A stretch of 39,231 nucleotides of DNA from Kitasatospora sp. Root107 (lineage in GTDB: Bacteria; Actinomycetota; Actinomycetes; Streptomycetales; Streptomycetaceae): positions 284,536 through 323,766 of the forward strand of contig NZ_LMCT01000011.1 of the NCBI RefSeq assembly GCF_001424875.1. Direction: 5' to 3'. This document shows positions 38,183 to 39,231 of this stretch, one piece after another (the stretch's first letter is position 1; the number at the start of each line of letters is the position of its first letter). The position numbers and the translations under genes were made by a program. The notes beneath the pieces are model-generated. The model saw only the letters and a program-made list of their open reading frames with translations. It did not search any database and was not told the origin of the DNA.

Positions 38183-39142
38183 TCAACGCACCCGCCCGCG
38201 CGGCTTGAGCGGGCCCGGCGGCAGTGCGGGCGCGGCCAGCCGGGCACCGTCGTAGCCGTGCACCTCGCCGAAGCGTGACCCTGCCATCCACTCCGACCGT
38301 GCCTGGGCGATCTCCTCACCGGTCCGGCCGATGAAGTTCCACCACATCACCAGGTGCTCCTCGAACGGCAGGCCGCCGAGCAGCAGCACGGAGCTGTCGG
38401 TCCGGGCCAGCAACGGGAGTTCACGGCGCCCGCAGCCCAGGTAGAGCAGCGAGCCCGGCTCGACCCTGACGCCGTCCACGTCCACGCTGCCGGTCATCGA
38501 GAGCACGGCGTACTCGAAGCCGGGCTCCAGCGGCAGCCGGTGCTCGGCACCCTCACGGAGCGTCAGGTCGGCGCCCACCAGCGGGGTGTACGTGGTGCCC
38601 GGGGAGGTGGCGCCGTCCAGGGTGCCGAGGATGACGGTGGCGTGCAGGCCGGCCGCGTCCACGGTCGGCAGGGCGGCGTGGTGCTCGAAGGCGGGAGCGG
38701 TGTGCCGGTGGCTGTCGGGCAGGGCGACCCAGAGCTGGGCGCCGTGCAGCAGCCGGGCGTGCCCGCGCGGGGACTCCTCGGAGTGCGAGATGGCCCGGCC
38801 CGAGGTCATCAGGCCCAGCTCGCGGGGGCGTACGGTCTGCAGGCTGCCCAGGCTGTCGCGGTGCAGGACGGAGCCCTCGTGCAGCCAGCTGACCGTCTGC
38901 AGGCCCATGTGCGGGTGCGGCGGCACCTGCATGCCGGGCTCGTCGGCGATGTCGTCGGGCCCGTAGTGGTCGACGAAGCACCAGGCGCCGACCATCCGGC
39001 GGCCCAGGTTCGGCAGCAGGCGGCGGACCTCGGTGGACTCGCCGAGCCGGACCTGGCGGCCGGTCAGCAGCTCCTTGACCGGGCCGGAGTCGGCCTCCCC
39101 GCCGCAGCTGGTGGGGGTGGGCTCGAGGTCGAGGTTGCTCAT
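38183..39142 (-). CDS. pirin family protein
   Basis: A 319-residue bicupin. The N-terminal cupin has the pirin metal site: His76 and His78 (PPHPHMG), His120 and Glu122 (ISHSEESP). Other marks are FVDHYGPDDI, GLQTVSWLHEGSVLHRDS, LHGAQLWVALP and the C-terminal LLLGGLPFEEHLVMWWNFIGRTGEEI. Pirins bind iron and can show quercetinase activity or bind other proteins; in Streptomyces a pirin modulates central redox metabolism. ATG 39142 is preferred to 39169 because it starts the typical N-terminus. A dyad 31 bp upstream suggests repressor control. Confidence 0.9.
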   Translation of the reverse strand: MSNLDLEPTPTSCGGEADSGPVKELLTGRQVRLGESTEVRRLLPNLGRRMVGAWCFVDHYGPDDIADEPGMQVPPHPHMGLQTVSWLHEGSVLHRDSLGSLQTVRPRELGLMTSGRAISHSEESPRGHARLLHGAQLWVALPDSHRHTAPAFEHHAALPTVDAAGLHATVILGTLDGATSPGTTYTPLVGADLTLREGAEHRLPLEPGFEYAVLSMTGSVDVDGVRVEPGSLLYLGCGRRELPLLARTDSSVLLLGGLPFEEHLVMWWNFIGRTGEEIAQARSEWMAGSRFGEVHGYDGARLAAPALPPGPLKPRGRVR

Positions 39143-39172
39143 GGCTGACGCGCTCCGTCCGGACGACACCGT

Positions 39173-39194
39173 TGACGCATCCGATCATGCGTCA
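39173..39194. promoter_or_regulatory. inverted-repeat operator upstream of pirin
   Basis: TGACGCAT (39173-39180) and ATGCGTCA (39187-39194) are exact inverted repeats with a 6-bp spacer, 31-52 bp before the pirin ATG. The neighbouring gene across it would lie outside the window. Confidence 0.55.
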
Positions 39195-39231
39195 GTTCGG
39201 GCCCAGCGCAAAGCAGGGTGCGGAGAAGCCC

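Noticed and set aside
1..39231. tRNA, rRNA, CRISPR array, prophage or plasmid functions
   Set aside because: No cloverleaf, rRNA segment, regular repeat-spacer pattern, integrase or replication gene was found on either strand.

Overview
The window is about 39 kb of very GC-rich DNA with GC-rich third codon positions, many GTG starts, GGAGG-type ribosome binding sites and ATGA stop/start overlaps. With the gene families present (MelC1-type tyrosinase cofactor, CsxA-type exo-glucosaminidase, SpoIIE phosphatase, DosR-like redox regulon) this points to the chromosome of a Streptomycetaceae actinomycete (Streptomyces or Kitasatospora). No rRNA, tRNA or CRISPR array was found.

Layout. (1) 1-2168, minus: fatty-acid modification operon (acyl-ACP desaturase, CFA-type methyltransferase, MFS exporter cut by the window edge). 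(2) 2295-3657, plus: tyrosinase and its copper chaperone, both without signal peptides. (3) 3685-4317: DHFR/RibD-fold reductase behind a perfect 28-bp palindrome. (4) 4559-17147: an amino-sugar polysaccharide island. A GH20 hexosaminidase converges on a long minus-strand operon pqqA-B-C-D-E, then a Tat-exported CBM35 lyase-like protein and a secreted CBM35-GH18 chitinase. Divergent from pqqA is an APC permease followed by a large CsxA-like exo-beta-D-glucosaminidase. The shared intergenic region carries a GTTAGGAAAGTTTCC-type dyad, with a degenerate second copy in the permease promoter. (5) 17210-20420: PP2C/SpoIIE phosphatase, YihY/BrkB membrane protein, RNase HI with a zinc-knuckle-like tail, and a small membrane ORF. 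(6) 20433-27223: a DosR/OsdR-like redox and dormancy block (HAD, LuxR-type regulator, SHOCT protein, Acg-like nitroreductase, GAF histidine kinase, Zn-alcohol dehydrogenase, HTH-PNPOx fusion) with three near-identical dyads GGGCCG-NN-CGGCCC 85-110 bp upstream of genes. (7) 27261-28446: a decayed metal cassette (MerR-type promoter, a small gene broken by an in-frame TGA, a frameshifted Cys-rich membrane gene, intact YnfA) next to a remnant ISL3 transposase. (8) 28592-37643: a hypothetical membrane protein, then a fructan/fructose module: GH32 fructanase with nested inserted domains, LacI regulator, FrcBCA-like ABC importer, PfkB kinase and a small ABM-domain enzyme, with tandem LacI-type operators between the importer and kinase. 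(9) 38183-39142: a pirin behind an inverted-repeat operator.

The most unusual part is region 4. PQQ biosynthesis is translationally coupled (ATGA overlap) to a secreted carbohydrate-active protein and sits divergent from a chitosan-type exo-glucosaminidase. This suggests that PQQ is made as part of an amino-sugar polymer response; no PQQ-dependent dehydrogenase is in the window, so its user would lie elsewhere.
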